A stretch of 64,000 bases of DNA from Halothiobacillus sp. (GTDB taxonomy: Bacteria; Pseudomonadota; Gammaproteobacteria; Halothiobacillales; Halothiobacillaceae): positions 23,328 to 87,327 of the forward strand of contig JAGDVP010000028.1 in NCBI GenBank assembly GCA_023255735.1, in the 5' to 3' direction. A program made the translations under genes and the position numbers. Under the pieces are notes generated by a model. The model saw only the letters and a program-made list of their open reading frames with translations, ran no database searches and had not been told where the DNA came from. Positions 37,638 to 47,274 of the stretch are shown here, piece by piece. Positions within the stretch are counted from its first letter, which is position 1. Every line of letters starts with the position of its first letter.

Positions 37638-38515
37638 GAGCGTGTGGCCGCAATGGGGCGTTTAGCTGCCCACCAAGCGGTGATTAATTCGGCAATGGGC
37701 GCAGGCTCGGGGCGCTGGCTTAGCACTTCAACCTTATGGCGTTGCAGTAGGCGAATGCGGGCACGATCGAGCGCGATGAGTGCGCGAAAAAATTTCGGTG
37801 GATAACGAGTTTGCTTGCGCAGCGCGGTGACGGTTTTTTCATAATCCTGGCTTAGATCGGCCAATTCTTGTTGCAACAGGGGGGCGAATAGTTGGGCGGC
37901 GTTGGGGCGGTGCAGATCGGCTTCACTGAGTTGATGTTCGGCCATGCGCTCGGCTGGTAGGTAGATAAAGCCGTGTGCGCGATCTCGGCCAAGAAACTGC
38001 AAGCAATGAAGCCGATATTGCAGGGCGCCCAAAGTGCGCAAGGGCGGCTCCAACGCCGAATCCACAGACAGAAGCGCACAATACAAAGCAAATTGCGCCC
38101 CGCCGCGCGCCGCCAGATAAGCGGATAAATCAGCTTTGGTTTCAAAGCCTTGGTAATCGAGTTCGAGCAGGGCGCTGCCAAGGCGTGCCTCGATATGGGG
38201 TGCGAATTTTTGTAAGGCCTGAGCATCCACCGAGGAAAGGAGGGCGGCCAGAATAGGATGCGCCGCGGTGTTTTGCGCGAAGGCTTCCTGCAGTGCGCCA
38301 CGCCACCAATCGAGCTTGGCGCGCGCTACGTGCGGCTCGCTGATGGTGTGGGTAATATCATCCAACGTCACATCCAGCGCCTTTAAGGCGGTAATGGCGT
38401 GTAAATGCGGTTCAGCTAGTGTGAGGCAAGCATAGCGAAAACCACTGCCGATTGGGCGTGCCAACCGTGCGCATTCGGCGTGATTTTGAGCGTGTTCCAG
38501 CGTTTCTTTATTCAT
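37634..38515 (-). CDS. Squalene/phytoene synthase-like protein
   Basis: A 293-residue member of the squalene/phytoene synthase fold (isoprenoid synthase, head-to-head). The first acidic motif reads LDDITHTI rather than DDxxD, followed by the conserved KLDWWRGALQEAF. The second region reads GRDRAHGFIYLPAERM, keeping the family spacing but with changes. Reduced acidic motifs are also seen in non-catalytic relatives such as the complex I assembly factor NDUFAF6, so a non-enzymatic role is possible. Two ATGs (38515, 38524) are plausible; an upstream extension lacks similarity. It is coupled to the SDR gene downstream. Confidence 0.78.
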   Translation of the reverse strand: MNKETLEHAQNHAECARLARPIGSGFRYACLTLAEPHLHAITALKALDVTLDDITHTISEPHVARAKLDWWRGALQEAFAQNTAAHPILAALLSSVDAQALQKFAPHIEARLGSALLELDYQGFETKADLSAYLAARGGAQFALYCALLSVDSALEPPLRTLGALQYRLHCLQFLGRDRAHGFIYLPAERMAEHQLSEADLHRPNAAQLFAPLLQQELADLSQDYEKTVTALRKQTRYPPKFFRALIALDRARIRLLQRHKVEVLSQRPEPAPIAELITAWWAAKRPIAATRS

Positions 38516-38680
38516 GGCTACCATGATAGCAATGCCGATTCCCAAACGGGGGCAAGATGTGGGAATTGGCGTACATGGCACACCGATGCTCAAGTATTGT
38601 GTTTACATGACGATAAATAAGCGTGAATACTTATTTTCTGTCCTTGGTTCTTGAAACCCCCATCTTTTGATTGAGACGAC

Positions 38681-39865
38681 ATGCTAAAAAAACCCAGTAT
38701 TTTGCGACGATTGAAGTGGTCATTCATCATTATGGGGTTTGGCATGGGGGCGGTGTTCCCTGTGTTTGCGAGTTTTTTTGTGCAGTTTCGCGCAGGGATG
38801 CTGGGTTGGTTTGTGCTGGGCTGCGTGGCCGCAGGCATTACGGTTGGCTTTGTAAATTATTGGCTAGCGCATTGGGTGATGTTGCGCCAGCTCGCTAAAA
38901 TGGCGCACCTGGCGGTGGCAGTTCGGCAAGGGGATTTAACCCGAAAATCCGAGGTACAAAGCGCCGATGCGGTGGGCGCTATTGCCGACAGCTTCAACGG
39001 CATGATCGATACGCTCCATAGCCAAATTGGGGATATTAATCAGGGAAGCGACTCAATGCAGGCGGCAGCGGCTTCCTTAGATGAGCGAATTGGTATGGTC
39101 ATAAGTGAGCAGAATCGCGTGCAGATTCAACGCGATCGCGTCCTTTCCGCGGTGGATCATCTCTCTTTAAGCGGGGCGGCGCTTACCTATGCCCTGAGGC
39201 ATGTGGGCGTGCAGGCGCGCGCCATGCAAACACGCTCAGAGCAGAGCCAAGAACAAATTAGCTGCAGTATGCATTCGATTCATTCGGCCGTGGCTCGGGT
39301 GGATGAGGCGATGGCACGCATTCGCGCCCTCGTCGCGGCGAAGGATGAAATTGCAATTATGACGCAGATGATTAGCTCGGTGGCCGATCAAACTAATTTA
39401 CTGGCGCTGAATGCCGCAATTGAGGCCGCGCGCGCCGGGGAGCATGGTCGGGGGTTTGCCGTGGTGGCCGAAGAGGTGCGTGCCTTGGCTTTGCGCAGCC
39501 GGAATGCAACCGTGCAAATTGCCGCCGTGATGGAGCGTTTAACGCGCGAGGTAGGTGTGGCCGATCACACCATGAGTGAGGTGGTGGATGACGCCCAGCA
39601 AGCTCAAGCGCTAATGACCGACGCGCAAACCGATTTAGCCGAGGTTTTGATGGCCATTGGGGATTCGGTTGCCGCCACTACTCATGTCGAAAGCAATAGT
39701 GCGGCGCATCAACAAACCATCCTGCAGCTGCACGCGGATTTAAATGCGCTCATCGCGGTTATTAATGCCAATGCCGAACACATGCTGGCGGCTCAAGCGG
39801 CTGTCGTCTCGGTGCAGCAGGGCTCGCAGGCTTTGCAATCGATGGTGCGCGGCTTCAAAATTTAG
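38681..39865 (+). CDS. Methyl-accepting chemotaxis-type protein with no sizeable periplasmic domain
   Basis: A 394-residue chemoreceptor. Two membrane helices (~14-34, 41-65) are joined by only a few residues, then comes a HAMP-like region ([12 protein letters not shown]...[12 protein letters not shown]) and a signalling domain with the hairpin tip [38 protein letters not shown]. With no periplasmic domain it must sense something in the membrane or cytoplasm, or energy state. No che genes are adjacent. Standing alone, it may signal to a type IV pilus or flagellar array encoded elsewhere. Confidence 0.92.
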   Translation: MLKKPSILRRLKWSFIIMGFGMGAVFPVFASFFVQFRAGMLGWFVLGCVAAGITVGFVNYWLAHWVMLRQLAKMAHLAVAVRQGDLTRKSEVQSADAVGAIADSFNGMIDTLHSQIGDINQGSDSMQAAAASLDERIGMVISEQNRVQIQRDRVLSAVDHLSLSGAALTYALRHVGVQARAMQTRSEQSQEQISCSMHSIHSAVARVDEAMARIRALVAAKDEIAIMTQMISSVADQTNLLALNAAIEAARAGEHGRGFAVVAEEVRALALRSRNATVQIAAVMERLTREVGVADHTMSEVVDDAQQAQALMTDAQTDLAEVLMAIGDSVAATTHVESNSAAHQQTILQLHADLNALIAVINANAEHMLAAQAAVVSVQQGSQALQSMVRGFKI

Positions 39866-39976
39866 CGCGTTTGAAATGTTCTGTTTGGGGGCACGCAAAG
39901 TGACGTTAAGCTTAGTGTAATGCGGCGCGTTGTTGCGTCTATAATGGCTTGCCTTGCAACTGTTTTCAGGTTTTTT

Positions 39977-40480
39977 ATGGCTGATGCACCCGAATCACTT
40001 CCTTCAACCCAGCCGGATCACGATCGGCTGATTGCCATGCGCCAAAATTTACGCGCCTTAATTTTGGCGACGATAGATGAAGATGGTTTCCCCAATCTAA
40101 GCACCTTACCCTTTGTGTGGCGAGATGATGCTTTTTGGGTATTAATGAGCGATCTAGCGCCCCATACGCGCCAAGTTAAACAAAATCCAACCGTTGAGCT
40201 GATGTTGCTGGAAGATGAAGGGCAAACGTCCAATATCTACAACCGTGCCCGGGTTACTTGGCGTGCCGACGTATCTCGTATTGAACGGAGTGATCATCGA
40301 AGCCATGATCTATTCGATGCCTTGCGTGCGCGGCATGGCAAAATTTTAGATGTATTGGTGCAATTGCCGGATTTTCACTTGCATCGAATTGCGCCCGGCG
40401 CCGGGCGATTGGTTAATGGCTTTGGCCGTGCTTTTAAAATTGATGGCTTTGAGTTGGTCGCGCATTTGCGGGGCGCTTAA
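39977..40480 (+). CDS. HugZ-like split-barrel (pyridoxamine-phosphate-oxidase fold) protein
   Basis: A 167-residue protein of the FMN-binding split-barrel superfamily. ALILATIDEDGFPNLSTLPFVWRDDAFWVLMSDLAPHTRQVKQNP matches the HugZ/HutZ haem-utilisation branch (read in parts), and the C-terminal RIAPGAGRLVNGFGRAFKIDG is the extension with conserved Gly/Phe found in those proteins. HugZ relatives bind or degrade haem. TCAGG precedes the chosen ATG; an upstream start would add a hydrophobic stretch. No haem uptake genes are near. Confidence 0.85.
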   Translation: MADAPESLPSTQPDHDRLIAMRQNLRALILATIDEDGFPNLSTLPFVWRDDAFWVLMSDLAPHTRQVKQNPTVELMLLEDEGQTSNIYNRARVTWRADVSRIERSDHRSHDLFDALRARHGKILDVLVQLPDFHLHRIAPGAGRLVNGFGRAFKIDGFELVAHLRGA

Positions 40481-40508
40481 ATTTAAAAATAAGCATTTAT
40501 TACGGGGC

Positions 40509-41318
40509 TTACTTTAATTGAAGCACCCATTCAAGAGCAATTTTACTGCCAAAATAAGCCAATACTAACGTGGCATATCCGGTGAGCGTCCAATACACCG
40601 CAGTTTTACCCCGCCACCCCGCCACATGCCGGCCGAGCAGCAGCCCGGCAAAAATAAACCAGCCAATCACCGACAATAACGTTTTGTGCACTAAATGTTG
40701 CGCAAAAATATTATCAAGAAACAAAAACCCAGTGGCGAGTGCCAGGGTGAGCAGAAAAAACCCCACGCTAATAAACCGAAACATGAGTTGCTCAACCGAT
40801 TCCATTGGCGGCAACCGCTGCACGAGTCCTGAGGGTTGGCGATTATGCAGGGCGCGATGTTGCCATGCGAGCATCAACGCTTGCAGCGCCCCGAGCGTGA
40901 TGAGCGCGTAGGCCACCAATGAGATAAAAATATGCACATCAAGCGCTGGATTGCGCGTGTGCATCACAATGCTGTGATCGGGGAAGAATTGCGCCAACAT
41001 CACGGATACCGCCGTGAAAGGCAATAAAACCAGCAAAATATTTTCAACGGGGCTGCGCAGGCTTGTGATGATGGTGATCAGCGATGAAACCCAAAATATG
41101 GCCGATAACGCATTGAAAACACTCATGTTTAAACTCATGATGTGTTCAAGATAGGCGTTTTGGTAAATAAGCACGGCATTGCCCAGCATGGCTAGGGATG
41201 CTATGCCGAGGGCGGGCAGGCGAACGTGCAGCGGGGTATCGGCTCGCTGAATTCGTAAATACAGCATCCCCGTTGCGGCAAGGTAGAGAAGAATGGTGAT
41301 GAGCGCGATGATCGTCAT
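40509..41318 (-). CDS. CcsA/YpjD-like cytochrome c assembly family membrane protein
   Basis: A 269-residue protein with eight predicted membrane helices. Conserved histidines in VMHTRNPALDVHIFISLVAYALI, LVHKTLLSVIGWFIFAGLL and GRHVAGWRGKTA match the CcsA/HemX family, which handle haem for cytochrome c maturation. The closest type in Gammaproteobacteria is YpjD, usually beside ffh, of unknown function. It stands convergent with the HugZ-like gene, another haem-linked family; a functional link is only suggested. Confidence 0.87.
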   Translation of the reverse strand: MTIIALITILLYLAATGMLYLRIQRADTPLHVRLPALGIASLAMLGNAVLIYQNAYLEHIMSLNMSVFNALSAIFWVSSLITIITSLRSPVENILLVLLPFTAVSVMLAQFFPDHSIVMHTRNPALDVHIFISLVAYALITLGALQALMLAWQHRALHNRQPSGLVQRLPPMESVEQLMFRFISVGFFLLTLALATGFLFLDNIFAQHLVHKTLLSVIGWFIFAGLLLGRHVAGWRGKTAVYWTLTGYATLVLAYFGSKIALEWVLQLK

Positions 41319-41377
41319 ATTTTTATAAACGTAATTTAAATTAAATTGGGTTCAGAATACGCTATTTTGGCTTGAAG

Positions 41378-42847
41378 TTAACGCGTCTCTTGCGGGGCAT
41401 CGGGTAGTTTTTTTTGTGGATTCATAATGCCATCGGGATCGAATACCGCTTTAATGCCCCGCATCAGCGCGAGGCCTACCGGATCAATTTCCGCACGAAT
41501 GTATTCTCGCTTAACCGCGCCCACGCCATGTTCGCCCGATAAGGTGCCGTTTAGTGCCAACACGGTGGTGAAAATTTCAGCCAATGCGGCCTCGCCTGCG
41601 GCGAGTTGGGCGGGGTCTTCTGGATCAATCAGCAGATTGACATGAATATTGCCGTTACCGGCATGGCCAAAATTGACAATTTTTATTGCGTGTTTCGCTG
41701 CGCTGGCATCAATCGCTGTGATTAATGCGGGAATGCGCGATACGGGAACCACGACATCTTCATTGATTTTCTTTGGGGCTATGTGGCGCAACGTGGGTGA
41801 AAGTGCTTTGCGCGCGGCCCAGAGCGCGGTGATTTCGCCGGCCGATTGGGCAATGCTTAACGTGAGGGGTGCGGTATCATTCATGGCAGCCCCAGGTTTA
41901 TCTACGGACTCATCGCCTGTGGCGGCGGCGCGAATTTTCTCGATTTGCCCCGCGAGTGACTCGGCCAAGCCATCAATTTCAATCAGCAGCAAGGCGCCCG
42001 CCTGCGCGGGAATAGCCAAACTCTCGGGGGCTTTGCTGTATTGGCGCATTAAATTGAGGGCGTTACCGTCGATAAACTCAATGGCCGATGGCGTGGCCGG
42101 CTGATTCATTAAGCGCGAGACGGCAAGCGATGCGGCGTGCATATCGCGATAAAAAACCCGCATAAGCCGCACCGCGTCGGGCAGGGGGGTGAGTTTGAGG
42201 GTAATTTCAGTGATGATGCCCAGCGTGCCTTCGCTGCCGATCATAAGCCGGGTGAGGTCAAAGCCTACGACGCCTTTGGTGGTTTGGGTGCCGGCAATGA
42301 GGGTTTCTCCTGTGCCGGCGACCGCAACCAAACCCAGCACATTATCGCGGGTAGTACCATATTTTACGGCGTGGGGGCCGGCTGCATTGCAACCTAAATT
42401 GCCGCCAATTGTGCAGAGCGCTTGGCTCGTCGGGTCGGGTGGCCAGAAAAACCCTGCGGCGTTAACAATTCGCTGCAGTTCGCTGTTAATTAGGCCAGCT
42501 TGGACACGAATTAAGCGATCTTCTGGGCGAAATTCCAACACTTGATTCATGCGATCAAGTACCACCACCATGCCACCCTGCAAGGGCACGCTGCCGCCCG
42601 CGGTGCCGGTACCCCGACCCCGGGGTGTGATGGGCATGCCAAATCGGCGCGCCAGTTGCACTAACGCCTGCACTTCCTCGTGATGTTCGGGAAAAGCCAC
42701 AATGTGCGCCGGATGATGCAGGCGGCTGTTATCCATGCCATAAGCCCACAAGGTAGCTGGCTCAATGCTGAACCGATGCTCAGGTAATAACTGTGCCAGT
42801 TCAGAGGTTAGCGCGGTGATATCTGCGGCGGTTGGCATGGGTCTCAT
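41378..42847 (-). CDS. FAD-linked 2-hydroxyacid dehydrogenase (GlcD/D-lactate dehydrogenase type)
   Basis: A 489-residue flavoenzyme with the PCMH-type FAD domain (GMPITPRGRGTGTAGGSVPLQGGMVVVLDRMN, in part; IGGNLGCNAAGPHAVKYG; GVVGFDLTRLMIGSEGTLGIITEITLKL) and the C-terminal domain ending GEHGVGAVKREYI and FDPDGIMNPQKKL. It would oxidise D-lactate, glycolate or D-2-hydroxyglutarate and pass electrons to quinone. Glycolate is attractive because autotrophs make 2-phosphoglycolate through RuBisCO oxygenation, but glcE/glcF are absent, so D-lactate is equally possible. Its ATG follows the diaA stop directly. Confidence 0.92.
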   Translation of the reverse strand: MRPMPTAADITALTSELAQLLPEHRFSIEPATLWAYGMDNSRLHHPAHIVAFPEHHEEVQALVQLARRFGMPITPRGRGTGTAGGSVPLQGGMVVVLDRMNQVLEFRPEDRLIRVQAGLINSELQRIVNAAGFFWPPDPTSQALCTIGGNLGCNAAGPHAVKYGTTRDNVLGLVAVAGTGETLIAGTQTTKGVVGFDLTRLMIGSEGTLGIITEITLKLTPLPDAVRLMRVFYRDMHAASLAVSRLMNQPATPSAIEFIDGNALNLMRQYSKAPESLAIPAQAGALLLIEIDGLAESLAGQIEKIRAAATGDESVDKPGAAMNDTAPLTLSIAQSAGEITALWAARKALSPTLRHIAPKKINEDVVVPVSRIPALITAIDASAAKHAIKIVNFGHAGNGNIHVNLLIDPEDPAQLAAGEAALAEIFTTVLALNGTLSGEHGVGAVKREYIRAEIDPVGLALMRGIKAVFDPDGIMNPQKKLPDAPQETR

Positions 42848-43399
42848 TCACGCAATGCCAAGCAATTGGCGATCAATCAAATCGCATAGGGTGTGCATGA
42901 TAATGAGCTGCGCTTCGTGCACAATCCGCTCAACCTGCGAATCTAAGCAGATGAGGCAGTCTTGGGTTTGGATGTTTGCCATTAAAAGCTCGCTTGAACC
43001 ACTGGTTAATAGCACGATGGTCATGCCCCGCTCGCGGGCAGCTTCCAGCGCAGGCTCTAGGCCATCAGTATCCCGCCGTGCGATGGCGAATAAAATATCG
43101 TTGTGCGTGCCCAGCGCGCGAATGGCTTTAGCATAAGGCTCACGCCCGCCCGGGAAATCTTGCAGGGCAATAACCGGCAGCCCTGGCCTATCGTGCTCAA
43201 ATTGCCCCACCATTAAACGCGCAAAATGTGCCGCAAGCTGGGAGCGTTCACGCGCGCCACACACTAAAATTTTCTGACCATTGAGCACTGCGTGCAGCAG
43301 GGCGCCGGCGGCTTGTAGCAAGGGCTCGGCCTGTGGGCTGAGCACCGTTTCGAGTTGGTTTAGGGTTTGTTGCAAACGATTTTGAACCAGCATGAGCAT
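42848..43399 (-). CDS. diaA: SIS-domain DnaA initiator-associating protein
   Basis: A 183-residue SIS-fold protein (KILVCGARERSQLAAHFARLMVGQFEHDRPGLPVIAL split across the nucleotide/sugar site; IVLLTSGSSELL). The order rsmI/lpoA-yraN-diaA is the E. coli one, identifying it as DiaA, which binds DnaA tetramer-wise to regulate replication start, rather than the related sedoheptulose isomerase GmhA. The usual GmhA/DiaA GNGGSA loop reads GARERSQ here, a clear departure. Start at 43399 or two codons later. Confidence 0.87.
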   Translation of the reverse strand: MLMLVQNRLQQTLNQLETVLSPQAEPLLQAAGALLHAVLNGQKILVCGARERSQLAAHFARLMVGQFEHDRPGLPVIALQDFPGGREPYAKAIRALGTHNDILFAIARRDTDGLEPALEAARERGMTIVLLTSGSSELLMANIQTQDCLICLDSQVERIVHEAQLIIMHTLCDLIDRQLLGIA

Positions 43400-43459
43400 A
43401 AAATTCAGACTTAATTTAAGAGGGGATGTGAGTTTAACAGCCCCATCCACTTCGGTTGA

Positions 43460-43924
43460 TTACTCGGCTTGAAACGCATCGATAATCCATTCCAGTTGGG
43501 CGGGTTGATCGCCTTGTGCCATTTCAATGCCCACCACATCGAATCGACAGGGGCGAGTTTGCCACGCGGGGTGGGTTAGAAGCAGGCGCTCGGCTGTTTC
43601 AATAATTTTTAGCCGTTTGCTGCGGGAAATGCTTTCCACTGCCGAAACATAGGCTTGCGCTTTGCGGGCGCGCACTTCAACAAAAACCAAGGTAGCGCCT
43701 TGCTGCATGATGAGATCAATTTCGCCTTTGCCGGCGCGCACATTGCGATCAAGTAGCTGCAGGCCTTGGCCGATGAGATAATTGGCGGCAACCGTTTCTG
43801 CTTGATAACCCCGCGCTACCGTGCAGGTTGGGCTCTGTTGATTGGGCAGCGTTTGTGCCGCTTTGGCATTTTTGCCAAGCATTGTTGCGAGCTTGTTGCG
43901 TAAAAATTGCTTCACCCGCTCCAT
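43460..43924 (-). CDS. yraN: UPF0102 family protein YraN
   Basis: A 154-residue nuclease-fold protein. After a ~35-residue basic extension come GYQAETVAANYLIGQGLQLLDRNVRAGKGEIDLIMQQGATLVFVEVRARKA pieces (GEIDLI and FVEVRAR carry the acidic and Lys/Arg residues of a Holliday-junction-resolvase-like site) and RPCRFDVVGIE. Biochemical role is not established. It lies directly after lpoA (ATG adjoins the lpoA stop) and before diaA. Confidence 0.93.
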   Translation of the reverse strand: MERVKQFLRNKLATMLGKNAKAAQTLPNQQSPTCTVARGYQAETVAANYLIGQGLQLLDRNVRAGKGEIDLIMQQGATLVFVEVRARKAQAYVSAVESISRSKRLKIIETAERLLLTHPAWQTRPCRFDVVGIEMAQGDQPAQLEWIIDAFQAE

Positions 43925-46018
43925 TTACTGCGCGCTGGGCGCGGGCGCAAGGCCGCCGCCATCAGTGAATGTGGGCGGCGCGTTTGGTGTGATCGGCGCG
44001 GGCGCTTGAGGATTATCCATTGAGGTGCCGCGGCGGGGCGGCGGACTCATGCCGGCTGCCTCTTGGGATGCCGCCGATGCGGGTGAGGCTGCATCGGCGG
44101 GTGCGCTATCGAGCACGGTGCTGGGCAGGATGCCTGTATCGGTGCCACTCATGGGTTGCAATAAGCCTTGGCGAAACTGCGCCCACGCGGGTTTGCGCTC
44201 AATCTCGCCGGTGAGCGAGAGGCTTAATTGGCCGGTGAGGCCATTTAAGGTGTGATGATCGAGCAAGCCATTTAGGTTGGCGGCAATGCTCAACGCATCG
44301 GCACCAAAGGCAAAAAGCCTAGGGAGTTGCGAGAGGCTCGCACGCTCATAATTGGCAAGCATTGGGTCGTTGGGGCCATCATTAGCGGCCAGCAAGACGG
44401 GTTCGACGGGAATGACTAACCCGCTTTTATCTTGATCGGCCAGGGGGTTGGGCGTGCCGCTATACACCATGCCGATGCTGTAGCGTGGGAGTTGATCGGC
44501 GCCAAAATAATCGAGCTGCGGCACAATCATGCGGGCTTGCTGGCTGGTGGCGCCCACAAAAATGCCTTGCACATCGTCGCGGATTTTGGGCTGAAATGAG
44601 CCGCTATTAGATGAGCGAACCTGTAATAAACGGCGCAACACATTGCTAAAATCGGTGGCACGCGGATCAAAACTCGCCGCATCAACCACCGTGCCGCCCA
44701 GCAAACGGTATTCCCGGCTAAACGCATCGCAAATCCTGTGGCCTGCACCGTTGTCTTGGCAGAGCGTGAGTGCCGTCATTTTTTGATCGCGAATCATTTG
44801 ATCGGCGGTGGCGCGGGCATCGGCATCTGGTGATAGTGAGTAGCTAATAACGCCGGCGGGCAGGGCGGCGCCATCGGGCGGCGTATTTAATGCAATCACC
44901 GGCGGGGCGTTGCCGGGCATATTGTTTAAGGCGGCAATTTGCTCTTTGAGTAAGGGGCCGATAATAAGTGAGGGATGGGCGGCTAGGGCGCTGCCGAGCG
45001 CTTGCGAGAAGCTTTGGAGTGTGCTGCCACTATCTTGAATTTGCACGGCCTGATTGCCTGCGGCGCCCAAACGATCATGGGCGAAATTAATGCCGTCACT
45101 AATGGCTTTGGCAATGGGCTGGTATTCGCCCGTTAAGGGGAGCAATACGATGATAGAGCCATTGCCGGTTGCGGCGGGAATATGCGCCGCCGTATCCGCC
45201 TGACCCAGCAGCACTGTGGTAAAGTTCGACGTAACGGCAGGGTGGGTGGGATGATTTTTTATCCAGGTAGATAACTCACTTGGGCGGGTGCGGTACACCA
45301 ACGCAAGCCCGAGCCAGTCGGCATAGGTTGGATCACTGGCTTGTTTAGCCGCCTCGCTTAATTGATTGGGGCTGGCGAGGGTTAAATCATTCCAGAGTTT
45401 GGCTTGATTTGCATCTGCGCGCGCGCCCGTGAGTACCGCATTCAAAGCCGAACGTTGGCGCGCTGCATCCAGCGCTTGCCCGAGCGCTTCATCAATGGCG
45501 GCTAAAAGCACTAAGCGGCGCTGCCCTTCCTCGGGCGTGAGCGGAATTGGTAAATTGGTTACTTGATTCAAAGCATTTTGGGTTTGGCCTTGTTGCCACA
45601 GACCAAAGCCCATTAATAGTTGCGCGCGCCTTGGGCTAATTGCAGGCCACATAGTTTGAGTATTGGCTTGGGCTAACAGTGTATTGGCTAGGGTAAAGTC
45701 TTCTGCATCAATCGCCGTTTCGATCGCCTGCATTTGCAGTTCTGCTCGGGCTTGCCCTTGCGCTTGGGCGGCTAAATTCATCTGTGCGGTAGCAATTTGC
45801 TTGGGGTTTTGGCTCGATAACGCTTGGTTTAGTGCCAATTGCGCCGATGATGGCCGCGCGGGTGTGCTTGTTGGATAAGGGTTTTGCGCGCAGCCGGCCA
45901 GCACACCCACCAGAATGAATAAACCGATGCGCGAGAGGGTGAACGGCGCACCCTGCGCTTTTTGCGCTGACGGCCTGCGTGAACTTGGCAAAAATGAATT
46001 CAGCTTAAATGAAGCCAT
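43925..46018 (-). CDS. lpoA: Penicillin-binding protein activator LpoA
   Basis: LpoA is an outer-membrane lipoprotein that stimulates PBP1A. The 697-residue product has a cytoplasm-side basic start, a signal helix and lipobox VLAGC (Cys near 43). A TPR-like helical N domain (~60-280) follows, then a periplasmic-binding-protein-like C domain (IIVLLPLTGEYQPIAKAISDGINFA; MVYSGTPNPLADQDKSGL). The last ~70 residues are a Pro/Ala-rich tail. Divergent from rsmI, as in E. coli. Confidence 0.93.
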   Translation of the reverse strand: MASFKLNSFLPSSRRPSAQKAQGAPFTLSRIGLFILVGVLAGCAQNPYPTSTPARPSSAQLALNQALSSQNPKQIATAQMNLAAQAQGQARAELQMQAIETAIDAEDFTLANTLLAQANTQTMWPAISPRRAQLLMGFGLWQQGQTQNALNQVTNLPIPLTPEEGQRRLVLLAAIDEALGQALDAARQRSALNAVLTGARADANQAKLWNDLTLASPNQLSEAAKQASDPTYADWLGLALVYRTRPSELSTWIKNHPTHPAVTSNFTTVLLGQADTAAHIPAATGNGSIIVLLPLTGEYQPIAKAISDGINFAHDRLGAAGNQAVQIQDSGSTLQSFSQALGSALAAHPSLIIGPLLKEQIAALNNMPGNAPPVIALNTPPDGAALPAGVISYSLSPDADARATADQMIRDQKMTALTLCQDNGAGHRICDAFSREYRLLGGTVVDAASFDPRATDFSNVLRRLLQVRSSNSGSFQPKIRDDVQGIFVGATSQQARMIVPQLDYFGADQLPRYSIGMVYSGTPNPLADQDKSGLVIPVEPVLLAANDGPNDPMLANYERASLSQLPRLFAFGADALSIAANLNGLLDHHTLNGLTGQLSLSLTGEIERKPAWAQFRQGLLQPMSGTDTGILPSTVLDSAPADAASPASAASQEAAGMSPPPRRGTSMDNPQAPAPITPNAPPTFTDGGGLAPAPSAQ

Positions 46019-46096
46019 AAAAGAGGGATCTCAAGAGAAAAGCACGGTGGGAGAATAGGCAGGTATCATGATAAAAATTTTTTCGAGGCGCAAGAA

Positions 46097-47086
46097 ATGA
46101 TCACTGAGCATACCCAGGCTGAATCCAGCGGCGACAGCGCGCAGCCAGAATGCAGCGCTTTATCCTCTAATCTTACGATTGAAGCGCCCTCAACCCCGCC
46201 CCTTGCTACCCGCTGGGTTGTGCCGGGCGTGTTGTACATCGTGGCGACTCCGATGGGCAATTTAGCGGATATGTCGGCGCGGGCAATCGCCGTATTGCAG
46301 GGTGTTGATGTGATTGCCTGCGAGGATACCCGCCATGCCCGCAAACTGCTGGCGCATTTTGCGATTCATAATCGCGTCGTTGCCCTGCATGAGCACAATG
46401 AAGCGGCTCGGGCAATGCAAATTGCGACTTTTTTATCTGATGGCCAGGCGGTGGCCTTAATTAGCGATGCAGGCACCCCGGCAATTAGCGACCCCGGCAG
46501 CTTGCTGGTGCGCCGTTTGGCTGAGCTTGGCCACACCGTAAGCCCCATTCCTGGCGCCTGCGCGGCGATTACCGCGCTATCCGCTTCTGGGTTGGATACG
46601 CAGCATTTTTGGTTTGAAGGTTTTTTGCCCGCCAAGGCGCAAGGGCGAGAGGCGCGTCTCCTTGAACTGGTTCATCTCCCTGCGACTTTAATTTTTTATG
46701 AGGCGCCGCATCGCATTCGCGCCATGTTGCACGCGGTGTGCGTCACGCTTGGCGGCGAGCGGCAAGCGGTGATCGGGCGAGAAATCACCAAGCGGTTCGA
46801 GTCATTTATTCGGGGCACACTCACCCAAGTTTGCGCGGCGCTTGATGACAACTCGCTGCCCGAGCGCGGCGAGTTTGTGGTGATGATTGAGGGCAGGGCG
46901 CCCACCGCCCGAGCGCCAGACGAGGGCATTGCGGTGGCGCGATTAATGGACGCCCTAATCGCAGAACAAGCGCCGGCCAGCATGATCGCCCGCGTGCTCA
47001 CCAAGCTAACACCGCTAAAGCGCAACGAAGCCTATGCCTTAGTACAAACCCGGCTAGGCGGGTCCGATAAAGCGGATGCTGGTTAA
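46097..47086 (+). CDS. rsmI: 16S rRNA (cytidine(1402)-2'-O)-methyltransferase
   Basis: RsmI methylates the ribose of C1402 in the ribosomal P site. The 329-residue protein has a ~35-residue N-terminal extension, then VLYIVATPMGNLADMSARAI, VDVIACEDTRHARKLL, LISDAGTPAISDPGSLLV, PIPGACAAITALSASGL and EAPHRIRAML, all diagnostic of the tetrapyrrole-methylase-fold RsmI. The C-terminal small domain ends with the RNA-binding LTPLKRNEAYALV helix. AGGCGCAAG precedes the ATG. Confidence 0.95.
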   Translation: MITEHTQAESSGDSAQPECSALSSNLTIEAPSTPPLATRWVVPGVLYIVATPMGNLADMSARAIAVLQGVDVIACEDTRHARKLLAHFAIHNRVVALHEHNEAARAMQIATFLSDGQAVALISDAGTPAISDPGSLLVRRLAELGHTVSPIPGACAAITALSASGLDTQHFWFEGFLPAKAQGREARLLELVHLPATLIFYEAPHRIRAMLHAVCVTLGGERQAVIGREITKRFESFIRGTLTQVCAALDDNSLPERGEFVVMIEGRAPTARAPDEGIAVARLMDALIAEQAPASMIARVLTKLTPLKRNEAYALVQTRLGGSDKADAG

Positions 47087-47274
47087 AAGAGGTGGTTGGC
47101 GTGTTATTTAATGCTAACCGTCAACGAAACCTGCTTGTCAGCCCTAGGGGCCAATCGGTACTATGCATGCACATTTTTTGCCTCTTTGACATTGGGCGCG
47201 AAGACACGGCGCGGCGCGTGTCAGATGCGGGGTTTTGCAGTGATTTTGAGTGGATTAAGATTTAAAGGCGGTTT

